From assembly GCA_964426905.1 (NCBI GenBank), contig CAYRSG010000001.1:1-64000 (forward strand): a stretch of DNA of 64,000 nt, given 5' to 3'. The number at the start of each line of letters is the position of its first letter. Within the stretch, counting starts at the first letter, position 1. Source of the stretch: Hominilimicola sp964426905. GTDB lineage: Bacteria; Bacillota; Clostridia; UBA1381. A program made the translations under genes and the position numbers. Shown here one piece after another: positions 17,824-26,039 of this stretch. The notes beneath the pieces are model-generated. The model saw only the letters and a program-made list of their open reading frames with translations, was not told where the DNA came from and ran no database searches.

Positions 17824-18338
17824 TAATGTTAAAAAGAATGACGGTAATATTGCTTTGTATTGTTCTCGCTTTTGGAATAAGCGCGTACGCCGCAAACACT
17901 GCCGATGAAAACGCCGCGGAACAATCGGCTGCGTCGGAAGAAGCGCCTATGCAAGGCGGCGGCAGACGAGGCGGCGGAGGCGGAGGCGACCGCGACGGCA
18001 TGGAAATGCCGCCGGACGACGCAATGCGCGGCGAAACGCGCGATATGCCGGAAGGCGAAGGAGCTCCTCCCGAAAGCAATGAAAATAACCAACACGATAC
18101 GCCGGACGGCGCTCCGGAAATAGATGCAAATCATTCTCAAGGAGGCGGTATGAACGCCTCTACGGGCGATCAAGGCGGTATGAATAACGGAGAAAGCCCT
18201 CAAAACACAGACGCCGCCGGTAAAGCCGCGGACGGTATAGTTACGTTCCTTAAAACATACTCTACTCCGATAACAGCCGTAATACTTTTGGTATTTGCGT
18301 TTGCGTTTGTCATATTCTACAAGAGAAAGCAATATTAA
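17820..18338 (+). CDS. Small secreted/membrane protein rich in Gly, Met, Glu and Pro
   Basis: The 172 residues begin with a signal peptide (cleavage likely after SAYA, about residue 24). An unstructured extracellular part follows, rich in Gly/Glu/Pro/Met (GGGRRGGGGGG, MEMPPDDAMRG, EGEGAPPE). Near the C-terminus is one transmembrane helix (about 146-166) and a KRKQY tail. The layout suggests extracellular exposure with a membrane stop. The start overlaps the previous stop (ATGA); an ATG two codons later is equally possible. I recognise no family. Its composition resembles the repeat region of the SLH protein at 20626, suggesting partners in one surface structure. Confidence 0.78.
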   Translation: MIMLKRMTVILLCIVLAFGISAYAANTADENAAEQSAASEEAPMQGGGRRGGGGGGDRDGMEMPPDDAMRGETRDMPEGEGAPPESNENNQHDTPDGAPEIDANHSQGGGMNASTGDQGGMNNGESPQNTDAAGKAADGIVTFLKTYSTPITAVILLVFAFAFVIFYKRKQY

Positions 18339-18344
18339 TTTATG

Positions 18345-18370
18345 AAGAGCGGGCGCTTTGTCCGCTCTTT
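18345..18370 (+). terminator. Terminator of the VTC operon
   Basis: Hairpin AGAGCGG / CCGCTCT just after the stop codon, followed by a short T/A-rich tail. The T run is weak, so partial readthrough into the two-component system is possible. Confidence 0.6.
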
Positions 18371-18384
18371 AAATAAATATTTTA

Positions 18385-18412
18385 TTGATTTATACGAAAT
18401 ATATGATATAAT
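18385..18412 (+). promoter_or_regulatory. Sigma-A promoter for the two-component system
   Basis: TTGATT, 16 nt, TATAAT, about 37 nt before the response-regulator start. No TTTAAC repeat is present here, so the system probably does not regulate itself through that site. Confidence 0.7.
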
Positions 18413-18448
18413 TAACAATATAAACTTTTTGACAAACGGAGTGATACA

Positions 18449-19120
18449 ATGCGGCTGCTTATAGCGGAGGACGAAAAAAATCTCAACAAAACAATATCGG
18501 AAAGGCTTACCCGCGGCGGCTATACCGTCGACAGCTGCTATGACGGCGAGGACGCCTTGTATTATATTGAAAACACGCAATACGACGGAATAATTCTTGA
18601 TGTAATGATGCCTAAAATTAACGGCTTCGAGGTGTTGAGAATTATCAGAGAGAAAAATGTTCTCACACCCGTTTTGATGCTTACGGCAAAGGATGCGGAT
18701 GAAGATATAATAACGGGACTTGACGCCGGCGCCAACGATTATCTCACAAAACCGTTTTCCTTTGCGGTGCTGTGCGCAAGAATAAGAGCGATGCTGAGAG
18801 TGAAGGAAAACGTCGCAAGCGCGGTTTTAGAGCTTGCGGATTTAAGCGTTGACACCACAAAGAGAATTGTGAAGCGCGGAGATACAAAAATCGAGCTGTC
18901 CTCAAAGGAATATTCTATTTTAGAATACATGATGAGAAATAAAGGTATTATCGTCTCAAAAGAAAAAATTGAGGAAAACATATGGAATTACGAATATGAA
19001 GGCACAAGCGACGTCGTTAAAGTATATATACATCATTTAAGGAAAAAGATTGACAACAACTTTGAAAAAAAATTGCTGCATACCATTAAAAACGTCGGGT
19101 ATGTAATAAAGGAAGATTGA
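18449..19120 (+). CDS. OmpR-family response regulator
   Basis: 223 residues: receiver domain with the EDE acidic pocket at residues 7-9, phosphoacceptor D51 in ILDVMMPKINGFE, LTA switch and K101 in TKPF, then a winged-helix DNA-binding domain ending KKLLHTIKNVGYVIKE. It is 1 nt from the histidine-kinase gene, making a standard pair. It is the best candidate, with the regulator at 13940, to bind the TTTAAC repeats upstream of the VTC operon and of the SLH-protein gene that follows. That target assignment is inference from position and family. Confidence 0.95.
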   Translation: MRLLIAEDEKNLNKTISERLTRGGYTVDSCYDGEDALYYIENTQYDGIILDVMMPKINGFEVLRIIREKNVLTPVLMLTAKDADEDIITGLDAGANDYLTKPFSFAVLCARIRAMLRVKENVASAVLELADLSVDTTKRIVKRGDTKIELSSKEYSILEYMMRNKGIIVSKEKIEENIWNYEYEGTSDVVKVYIHHLRKKIDNNFEKKLLHTIKNVGYVIKED

Positions 19121-19121
19121 T

Positions 19122-20480
19122 ATGAAAAAGCCAACCTCGATAAAAACGCGAATCACAATATGGTATACCGCCTTAATGTTCGTTTTAATTTTTGTCGTGC
19201 TTTGTCTTGTCGGCGCGTTATCCTACCAGCTATCTATGGATAACGTTAAAAATAATATAAAAATGCAGGTGATGCAAATTGCCGATAAAGTCGGAGCAAG
19301 ACAGTCGGAGGACATTTTTTACACCGTTGAAAGCAAAGAGGAATTTAAAAACGTTTCCGTCTATCTTGAAAACGGCGAACACGTTGTCGGTCAGTATATC
19401 TACGATTTATCAAACATAGACTTTAAGGACGGTCTTTTAAGAAAAGAAAGCGCGGACGGCGAAATATATATTGTGTATGATGTTTTTAAGCCGTCAAGAC
19501 CCGGAGATATGAGAGGGTATTGGATAAGAGGCGCCGAATCGATCAGCTACACAAATATACTCAGCCGATCTGTTTTTAAGATATTACTGTTTGTAATTCC
19601 GCTTATTATTTTATTAACCTCGCTCGGCGGATATTATATTGCCAAAAAGGCGTTTATGCCCATAAATAATATTACAAATACGGCAAACGATATATATATG
19701 TTAAACGATCTCAGCAAGAGAATTGAAATTGCCGACGGCGCGCGCGAGGACGAGCTTTACAGCCTTTCGGTCACGCTTAACAGAATGCTTGATAAAATCG
19801 ACAGCCTGATAAAGCAAGAGAAGCAGTTTACCTCCGACGCGTCGCACGAGCTCAGAACTCCCGTAAGCGTGATACTCGCGCAGGGCGAATATCTGTTGGA
19901 AATAGCGGATACCGATAAGGAAAGAGCCCTTGCGCGGACAATTGTTGATAAATCAAATCAGATATCCAAGCTTGTTTCGGAGCTTTTACTGTTGGCGAGA
20001 ATTGATTCGAGCAGACAAAAAATCAAGAAAGAAAAGCTTGACCTGAGCGCGCTGATTGATATAGCGGCGGAAGAAATGAAACCTCTCGCGGACAAAAAGA
20101 ACGTTTCTATTATTACAAACGCAAATGAAAATGTAATCGTAAATACTGATGAAACACTGCTTTTGAGCGTTTTTTCCAATCTTATAAGCAACGCGGTAAA
20201 ATACGGCAAAGAATCAGGGTACGTTATTGTCGAGGCGAAGAAGACCCCGGATTACACGGAAATTACCGTTAAAGACAACGGTATAGGAATCGCTGATGAA
20301 AATATAGAAAAAATTTGGGATAGATTTTATCGCGTCGACGACGTGAGAAACGACGACTACGGTTCAAGCGGACTCGGTCTTTCTATGGTTAAAAGCATCG
20401 TAAAGCTTCTCGGAGGGGAAATATTTGTAAAAAGCAGACTTGGAGAAGGGACGGAATTCAGAATTATTTTTAAAGATTAA
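19122..20480 (+). CDS. Sensor histidine kinase
   Basis: A 452-residue membrane kinase with a transmembrane helix at about 12-36, an extracellular sensor of about 115 residues, a second helix at about 152-174, and HAMP. The dimerisation domain has phosphoacceptor H242 in ASHELRTPVS, followed by the HATPase domain (N box ISNAVKYG, G1 DNGIGIADENI, G2 GSSGLGLSMV). The extracellular part matches no sensor domain I can name. It is encoded with the upstream regulator and lies next to surface-protein genes, consistent with sensing an envelope or extracellular cue. Confidence 0.94.
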   Translation: MKKPTSIKTRITIWYTALMFVLIFVVLCLVGALSYQLSMDNVKNNIKMQVMQIADKVGARQSEDIFYTVESKEEFKNVSVYLENGEHVVGQYIYDLSNIDFKDGLLRKESADGEIYIVYDVFKPSRPGDMRGYWIRGAESISYTNILSRSVFKILLFVIPLIILLTSLGGYYIAKKAFMPINNITNTANDIYMLNDLSKRIEIADGAREDELYSLSVTLNRMLDKIDSLIKQEKQFTSDASHELRTPVSVILAQGEYLLEIADTDKERALARTIVDKSNQISKLVSELLLLARIDSSRQKIKKEKLDLSALIDIAAEEMKPLADKKNVSIITNANENVIVNTDETLLLSVFSNLISNAVKYGKESGYVIVEAKKTPDYTEITVKDNGIGIADENIEKIWDRFYRVDDVRNDDYGSSGLGLSMVKSIVKLLGGEIFVKSRLGEGTEFRIIFKD

Positions 20481-20531
20481 ACAAAATCCTCTAAAATAAT
20501 TCAGCGGATATTTTTAGAAAAAATTTATTTT

Positions 20532-20564
20532 TTTAACGTTTGTTTAACCTTTCTCGATTATTAT
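20532..20564 (+). promoter_or_regulatory. Activator-type promoter with TTTAAC direct repeat (SLH protein)
   Basis: TTTAAC at 20532 and TTTAACC at 20543, again 11 bp apart, then a -10 TATTAT at 20559, 9 nt after the repeat. Spacing and half-site sequence are identical to the site at 13846, which is strong internal evidence for one shared regulator. Confidence 0.72.
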
Positions 20565-20625
20565 ATAAACAGAACCGATGAATAAGGGTTTTACAATCAC
20601 ATATTATTTTACAAGGAGGAAAAAA

Positions 20626-22713
20626 ATGAAACGTTTAACAAAAGTAATAGCGATAACCGCCGCCGCGGCAATGATAGCGTCGTCTGCGCCGTTTGCGTTT
20701 GCCGCGGACGAGGAACCGCCTGCAATACCCGAAGGCGGTATGAACGCCATGACAAACGGAGAAGAGCCGCCCGAAAAGCCAGAAGGCGGTATGGGCGCCA
20801 TGACAAACGGTGAAGAGGCGCCCGAAAAGCCCGAAGGCGGAATGGGCGCGATGATGAACGGAGAAGAACCGCCCGAAAAGCCTGACGAGGAAACGGGCGG
20901 AAGAAATACGCTTCCGTTTACCGACGTCGGCTCGGACGACTGGTTTTATGAGTCTGTCGCTCAGTCATATATGAGAGGCTTGGTATACGGCGTAAGCGAT
21001 ACGGAATTCGCGCCTCAGTCGGAACTTACCGGCGGCGCCGTGCTTACAATGCTTTACCGCGCCGACGGTAACAAGGCGTCGGAAAATCAGACGGGCGCTT
21101 GGTATGACGAGGGCGTCGAATGGGCGAAAAACAATTCTATTATAACCGGAGAATGGAGCTTCGATCCCGAAGCGGCTGTTACGAGAGAACAGATGATGGA
21201 TATTGTTTATAAATATCTTACATACAAGGGAATAGATCAATCGGAAACCGGTGATATATCCGCGTATGCCGACGCCGTTAACGTTTCCGATTACGCGATC
21301 GACGCGGTTAAATGGCTTGTCGGACAAGGCATAATCGCGGGCGACGAAACCGGTCTGCGCCCCGCGGATTCGCTTACGAGAGCGGAAATGTCCGCTATTC
21401 TTATAAGAACGCTTGATAAATACGGAGCGGGAGCCCGGGCGGGCGGTATGGATAAACCTTCCGATACGCCTAACGCAAACGGCGCGCCGGGCGGCTTCGG
21501 AGGCGGTTCGCAGACTGTGGAGCAGGGCGCGTCGGCAAATACGATTGCAGAGGACGGCGACTACAGCGGCGGAAACTATGCTTCGACCGGAGATAACGAA
21601 AACGCTTTAAGAATTGAAGGCGCGTCGGTAACTCTCGACGGCATAACAGTCAACAAAAGCGCGGGAGCTTCTTCAAACGCCGAAACCGGTGATTTCTACG
21701 GAATGAACGCCGCGCTTTTGGCAACAGACGGCGCAAACGTGACGATTACCAACGCAACCGTCACTTCCTCCGCGCAAAACGGAAACGGTATCTTCAGCTA
21801 CGGCAGCGGAACGGTTGTTAACGTGTCGGACTCGGTTATCACAACGACAGCCGATAATTCGGGCGGTATTCAGACGACCGGCGGCGGCACGACAAACGCG
21901 AGCAATCTGACAGTCAATACAAGCGGCAGCTCGGCGGCGGCAATTCGTTCGGACCGCGGCGGCGGCACGGTAATTGTTAACGGCGGCGAATATACCTCAA
22001 ACGGTTACAATTCGCCCGCTGTATATTCAACCGCCGATATAACCGTTTCAAACGCGTCGCTTACGGCGAATAATTCCGAGGCTCTCGTTATCGAGGGTAA
22101 AAATTCAATAACGCTCAAGGACTGCGATGTTTACGGAAATATGAGCGACACAAAGGGTACAAGCTCGGACGAAAATGTGCATAACGTAATGATTTATCAG
22201 TCGATGTCGGGCGACGCCGAGGTCGGAACGTCCTCCTTCGCGATGAGCGGCGGAACGCTTACAAGCAATAACGGCGACGTATTCTATATAACCAATACTC
22301 ACTCGTTAATCAGTCTTTCGGACGTCGCGATAGAGAATAAAGACAGCGACGGTCTTCTGATGCGTATAAGCGGCAACAGCGCGTCGCGCGGATGGGGCGG
22401 CGCAGGCAAAAACGGCGCGCAAGCGGAGGTAACGGCTGATAATCAGGAGCTTAACGGCGATATAGAGGTCGACTCTATTTCAACACTTACGATGAGCCTC
22501 CAAAACGGTTCGGTTCTTACCGGCAAAATAAACATTGTCGAAAACGCGCAGGGCGGTACGGCGGTCGAAAATAACGCCGATATCACGATTGACGCGGACA
22601 GCGCATGGAATTTGACCGGCGATTGCGTAATAACAAGCCTTACGAATAACGGCGCGATTAATTATAACGGCTATACAATAACTCTTGCGGACGGAACCGT
22701 GTTAAGCGAATAA
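20626..22713 (+). CDS. SLH-domain surface protein with right-handed beta-helix
   Basis: 695 residues from the ATG at 20626, which has AGGAGG 7 nt upstream and starts a clean signal peptide (MKRLTKVIAITAAAAMIAS, cleavage after AFA); a longer frame from 20578 would spoil it. After the signal come three 17-residue Glu/Pro/Gly/Met repeats (about 29-85). Then come three S-layer homology modules (about 95-265: FTDVGSDDWFYESVAQ, WAKNNSIITGE, SDYAIDAVKWLVGQGII), which typically bind pyruvylated wall polymer. A Ser/Thr/Asn/Gly-rich parallel beta-helix (about 300-695) has no obvious lyase active site. It probably acts as a wall-anchored binding or structural protein. Confidence 0.88.
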   Translation: MKRLTKVIAITAAAAMIASSAPFAFAADEEPPAIPEGGMNAMTNGEEPPEKPEGGMGAMTNGEEAPEKPEGGMGAMMNGEEPPEKPDEETGGRNTLPFTDVGSDDWFYESVAQSYMRGLVYGVSDTEFAPQSELTGGAVLTMLYRADGNKASENQTGAWYDEGVEWAKNNSIITGEWSFDPEAAVTREQMMDIVYKYLTYKGIDQSETGDISAYADAVNVSDYAIDAVKWLVGQGIIAGDETGLRPADSLTRAEMSAILIRTLDKYGAGARAGGMDKPSDTPNANGAPGGFGGGSQTVEQGASANTIAEDGDYSGGNYASTGDNENALRIEGASVTLDGITVNKSAGASSNAETGDFYGMNAALLATDGANVTITNATVTSSAQNGNGIFSYGSGTVVNVSDSVITTTADNSGGIQTTGGGTTNASNLTVNTSGSSAAAIRSDRGGGTVIVNGGEYTSNGYNSPAVYSTADITVSNASLTANNSEALVIEGKNSITLKDCDVYGNMSDTKGTSSDENVHNVMIYQSMSGDAEVGTSSFAMSGGTLTSNNGDVFYITNTHSLISLSDVAIENKDSDGLLMRISGNSASRGWGGAGKNGAQAEVTADNQELNGDIEVDSISTLTMSLQNGSVLTGKINIVENAQGGTAVENNADITIDADSAWNLTGDCVITSLTNNGAINYNGYTITLADGTVLSE
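20710..20887 (+). repeat. 51-bp tandem repeat encoding Glu/Pro/Gly/Met units
   Basis: In-frame units begin at 20710, 20761 and 20812, with a truncated fourth at 20863. Each encodes 17 residues of the form EEPPEKPEGGMGAMTNG. DNA identity between units 2 and 3 is high, suggesting recent duplication. Confidence 0.88.
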
Positions 22714-22724
22714 CAGAAATAAGT

Positions 22725-22770
22725 AATAATTAAGGGACTGTATCAAAAATGATACAGTCCCTTAATTATT
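22725..22770 (+). terminator. Intrinsic terminator after the SLH-protein gene
   Basis: Near-perfect 21-bp stem containing AAGGGACTGTATCA / TGATACAGTCCCTT, with an AAAA loop and AT-rich flanks on both sides. It may work in both directions between the convergent genes. Confidence 0.85.
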
Positions 22771-22930
22771 CTTTGAAGCCTAGGTTTTAAACTATTTCGA
22801 CGCCAATACCGTCAAAAATGATTTTACCTGAAACCGGCGCCTTGTCTTATAATCAAAGCGGACAGATTAAAGACGAAAACTTTTTTATTCCGCGAGATTA
22901 AGACGCGGGGCGTCGCTCCAATATAGTAAA

Positions 22931-25900
22931 TTACATGACGCTTGCCGTCAATTTACACGAGGACGAGCCTGAGTATGAACCGCCTGTTACTATACCGTAG
23001 GAGCCTTTTCCCGTGAATGTGCCGCCCGTTACGCTTCCGCCGTAATTTAAGGTATAGGAGCCGCTTGTCATTTCAGGCGTCGATATAAATACCCACGAGT
23101 ATGATTTTGAAGGAACATAGGTTACAATTTCATTCCCGCTCGAATTTGTAAGCTTAAACGCTTTACCGGCTGACTGTGAAGATAGTCCGGAAAAACCGGA
23201 CGACGTTACAACATGGTACTGCGTCGAGCTGCTCGGAGTTACAGCCATATCTGACGAACCCGCGCCGATTACCGTACCGCCTGTAATCGTAAGCGTGTCG
23301 CCGCTGTTATCTCCGATATCAAATACGCCGTTTCCTCCGCTTGTCGGACCGTTTACAAGTACAGCGCCGCCTGAAATAAGACCGCTCCCGTTACTGTCAA
23401 AGCCGTCGCCCTCCGCCTCAATGTAGAGAAGTCCGCCCGAAACCTCGATATAGCCGTAGCTTGACGTATCCTCGCCACCCCAGTTGGGACCGGTATTTCC
23501 GCCTTGATTGCCGCCGGGAACTCCTTGATTACCGCCCGGTCCGGCAAACAATTCAACAGACATGGCGGAAACGTTATCAAGGTCATACGCGCTGCCCGAC
23601 GGCTTATCGCCCGCGGCGTTCGCGCCGTCGTCAGAAGCAACGACTCTTGTTTCGCCGCCGGATATATAAATTTCCGCGGCTTCTATGCCTTCATAGCTCT
23701 TTGTAATGTTGATATCCGCGTTATCGCTTATATATAAATAACTGTCGGCGTGGACGCCGTCGTCGCCCGTAGCCGCCGTAATACTGCCGCCCGTCACACG
23801 TACGGTGTGGTTTGAATGAACAGCGTCGTCATATGTGTTGATATCAAATGTACCTCCGCTTATATAAACGAGATTTCCCGCCTTTACGCCTTTACAGCTT
23901 TCAGCCGCTTCGGGATTATTTTCCGATACTGTTTGCGGCGCGCCGCCGTACGCGGTTAAATCAAAAGCGCCGCCCGAAATATTTGTTATATATTCGCCCT
24001 GTATGCAGTCCTGCTGCGAATTTACCGTTATATCGCCGCCTGTGATAACAACGTTGCCCGTTCCGCACTGTATTCCGTCCTCGGAGCAGGTTATATTAAG
24101 CGTTCCGCCTTTAATATCAATTTCGCCGTCTACCCAGTAAGCGGCGGTTGTGCCGTCGGTATCGTATATGACCTCGTTTACTTGCATTCCTTCCAACGCC
24201 TTGGTTATTGTTATATTCGCGCTGTCGCTTATTGTAATGTTTTTTACCGCCTTTATTCCGTCCTCGCCGGCAGACGCGTTGATTGCGCCGCCGCTGATTA
24301 CTATACAGCCGTCGCCTTCCGCCGGCGTTTGAGCGGCTGTTTCATCTTCCAGATATTCAACGCTTGACGCGTTAGCCTTTAACGCTTCGCCCTGCGCGTC
24401 AACGGTAATCGATCCGCCTGTAATTGTCAGAAGCGTGTCCGCCTGTATACCGTCGCCGTTTGTTACCTCGCCTGTTGTCGCGTCTGCGGTTGAGCCTGTC
24501 GTAATGTTTATCATGCCGCCGTTTATCTCGACTGTGCCGCCCGTTACATATTCGCCTGATGTTTCATCAAGGGAGGGAGCGGCGTCGGACTTAATACCGT
24601 CGCCGCCCGAAACAACCGTTACGGAGTTGTTCTTCTTTGTAATCTTGACCGACTCATCGCCCTTTATTCCGTTATTTGCGGCGTTTACGTTTAAATCGCA
24701 CACGCCTATTTCAAGGTCGTTTTTACAGCGTACGCCGTTTCCGTATTCGGATACGGCATTGAGCGTTCCGTCGCCCTTTATCGTAAGGTCGTTTTTGCTG
24801 TAAATCGCCGTTGTATCCGCGCCCGACGAGGTTGATGTAAACGTGCTTCCGTTTGACGTCGGAACAAGGAAAACCTTGCCTTTTAATCCGTCGAACGCGT
24901 TTCCTGTTGAACTCGTTACATTTACGCCGTCAAGATTAATTATGATTTCATCTGTCTTCACGGCGGAATTAACTATAATTTGTCCGTCCGCGAGCGTACC
25001 CTCGACGGTATATTCGCCCGCCGCTGTTATTGTCGCCGTCGTTCCGTCTACCGTCACATTTTCAACGCCATCGGCGTTTATGCTGTCGCCGTTAAGATGA
25101 ATTATTCCGTCGCCGGGCGTCGGTGTGGCGTTCGGGTCGGTTGTAGGCGTCGGAGTCGGCTCCGCCGCTTCCTTTGTCGTAACCGTAACGGTAACGTCGC
25201 CGGTCATCTTTGTTATTCTGTAGCCGTTTTCTATTTCCGTATCGTCAGGTCCTTTTAAATTTTTATAGTTACTCGAGGGGCTTACCTCAACAGCGTCAAC
25301 CTCATATCCGTCCTCTAATATGATTTTAAAATTAACCTGTCCGTTTCCCGCGGTATCAATCGCTCCCGTAGAACTGTCTCTGGCGTACGCTTCCGTGACA
25401 TTCTCGTACGCGTCAGTGAAATCCTGTGTGTCCGACGCCGTAATTGACGCGTGAGAGTCGGTTACAAAGGTTGCTTTGAAGCCGTCCGTTTCCGACGGCT
25501 GCTCCGTTGTATCCGGCTGCCGCGTCGCTTCCGGAGTGTTTTCCGGCGCAGGTTCAAAGGTCGGCTGATTTTCAGGCGTATACGCGGCGCTGAGCGGTTC
25601 AAGAGTCATTACGCCGTTCTCCGTTTTCCAGAAAAACGCCTTTAAAACATCGCCGTCTGTTTTTAATATATCGTTAAAAACAAGAGTTTTATCTCCCGTT
25701 CCGTCTGTTTCCTCCGACATTACAAGACTTTTAAGACGTCCCGAGACGTCATAGACCGCGACAATTCCTTTTCCGCTTTCGCTTGCGGATTTGTTTACAA
25801 TCATCGTTACGCTTCCGTCGTTCGCAATATCCAATGAGCTTATCGCGGAAGTAAACTCTGCCGCCTGAGCGGCGGCGGAAAACATCATTGATAAAACAAT

Positions 25901-25936
25901 GATAATGCTTAGTACTTTTGCGGGAATAAATTTCAT
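22931..25936 (-). CDS. Large secreted Cthe_2159-family (DUF4353) carbohydrate-binding protein
   Basis: 1001 residues with a signal peptide (cleavage after AAQA, about residue 26) and no C-terminal membrane anchor or SLH module. Residues 27-250 hold small beta domains separated by a Pro/Glu/Thr linker. A second linker (PTPTPTTDPNATPTP) leads into a long beta-helix of the Cthe_2159 type (about 280-970), with repeats such as GDDGVHADSYLYISD, SGGDGIKSD, EDGIKAVKNITIS and GDGFDSNGSGLISGG. Founding members bind acidic or cellulosic polysaccharides and calcium; the ligand here is unknown. AGGAGG lies 7 nt before the ATG. Its promoter matches the one before sigI, so it is a likely SigI target. Confidence 0.85.
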   Translation of the reverse strand: MKFIPAKVLSIIIVLSMMFSAAAQAAEFTSAISSLDIANDGSVTMIVNKSASESGKGIVAVYDVSGRLKSLVMSEETDGTGDKTLVFNDILKTDGDVLKAFFWKTENGVMTLEPLSAAYTPENQPTFEPAPENTPEATRQPDTTEQPSETDGFKATFVTDSHASITASDTQDFTDAYENVTEAYARDSSTGAIDTAGNGQVNFKIILEDGYEVDAVEVSPSSNYKNLKGPDDTEIENGYRITKMTGDVTVTVTTKEAAEPTPTPTTDPNATPTPGDGIIHLNGDSINADGVENVTVDGTTATITAAGEYTVEGTLADGQIIVNSAVKTDEIIINLDGVNVTSSTGNAFDGLKGKVFLVPTSNGSTFTSTSSGADTTAIYSKNDLTIKGDGTLNAVSEYGNGVRCKNDLEIGVCDLNVNAANNGIKGDESVKITKKNNSVTVVSGGDGIKSDAAPSLDETSGEYVTGGTVEINGGMINITTGSTADATTGEVTNGDGIQADTLLTITGGSITVDAQGEALKANASSVEYLEDETAAQTPAEGDGCIVISGGAINASAGEDGIKAVKNITISDSANITITKALEGMQVNEVIYDTDGTTAAYWVDGEIDIKGGTLNITCSEDGIQCGTGNVVITGGDITVNSQQDCIQGEYITNISGGAFDLTAYGGAPQTVSENNPEAAESCKGVKAGNLVYISGGTFDINTYDDAVHSNHTVRVTGGSITAATGDDGVHADSYLYISDNADINITKSYEGIEAAEIYISGGETRVVASDDGANAAGDKPSGSAYDLDNVSAMSVELFAGPGGNQGVPGGNQGGNTGPNWGGEDTSSYGYIEVSGGLLYIEAEGDGFDSNGSGLISGGAVLVNGPTSGGNGVFDIGDNSGDTLTITGGTVIGAGSSDMAVTPSSSTQYHVVTSSGFSGLSSQSAGKAFKLTNSSGNEIVTYVPSKSYSWVFISTPEMTSGSYTLNYGGSVTGGTFTGKGSYGIVTGGSYSGSSSCKLTASVM

Positions 25937-25972
25937 TATCCTTCCTCCTTGTTTTTTTCAAATATATATATT

Positions 25973-26002
25973 ATTCGTACCGTTAAATATTTTTTTCGGG
26001 GT
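25973..26002 (-). promoter_or_regulatory. Putative SigI-dependent promoter of the 1001-residue protein
   Basis: Minus strand ACCCCG, 18 nt (beginning with an A-tract), ACGAAT, 36 nt before the start codon. Boxes and spacing are identical to those before sigI (28462-28491). The ACCCC-type -35 and CGAA-type -10 fit published SigI-class promoters. No TTGACA/TATAAT pair is present. Confidence 0.75.
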
Positions 26003-26008
26003 AGCTGC

Positions 26009-26036
26009 AAAAATCTCCGAAATTTCGGAGATTTTT
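26009..26036 (-). terminator. Terminator after rsgI
   Basis: A 28-nt perfect palindrome AAAAATCTCCGAAA / TTTCGGAGATTTTT ending in a T run, 3 nt after the rsgI stop codon. It insulates the sigI-rsgI unit from the SigI-type promoter immediately beyond it. Confidence 0.85.
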
Positions 26037-26039
26037 AAA

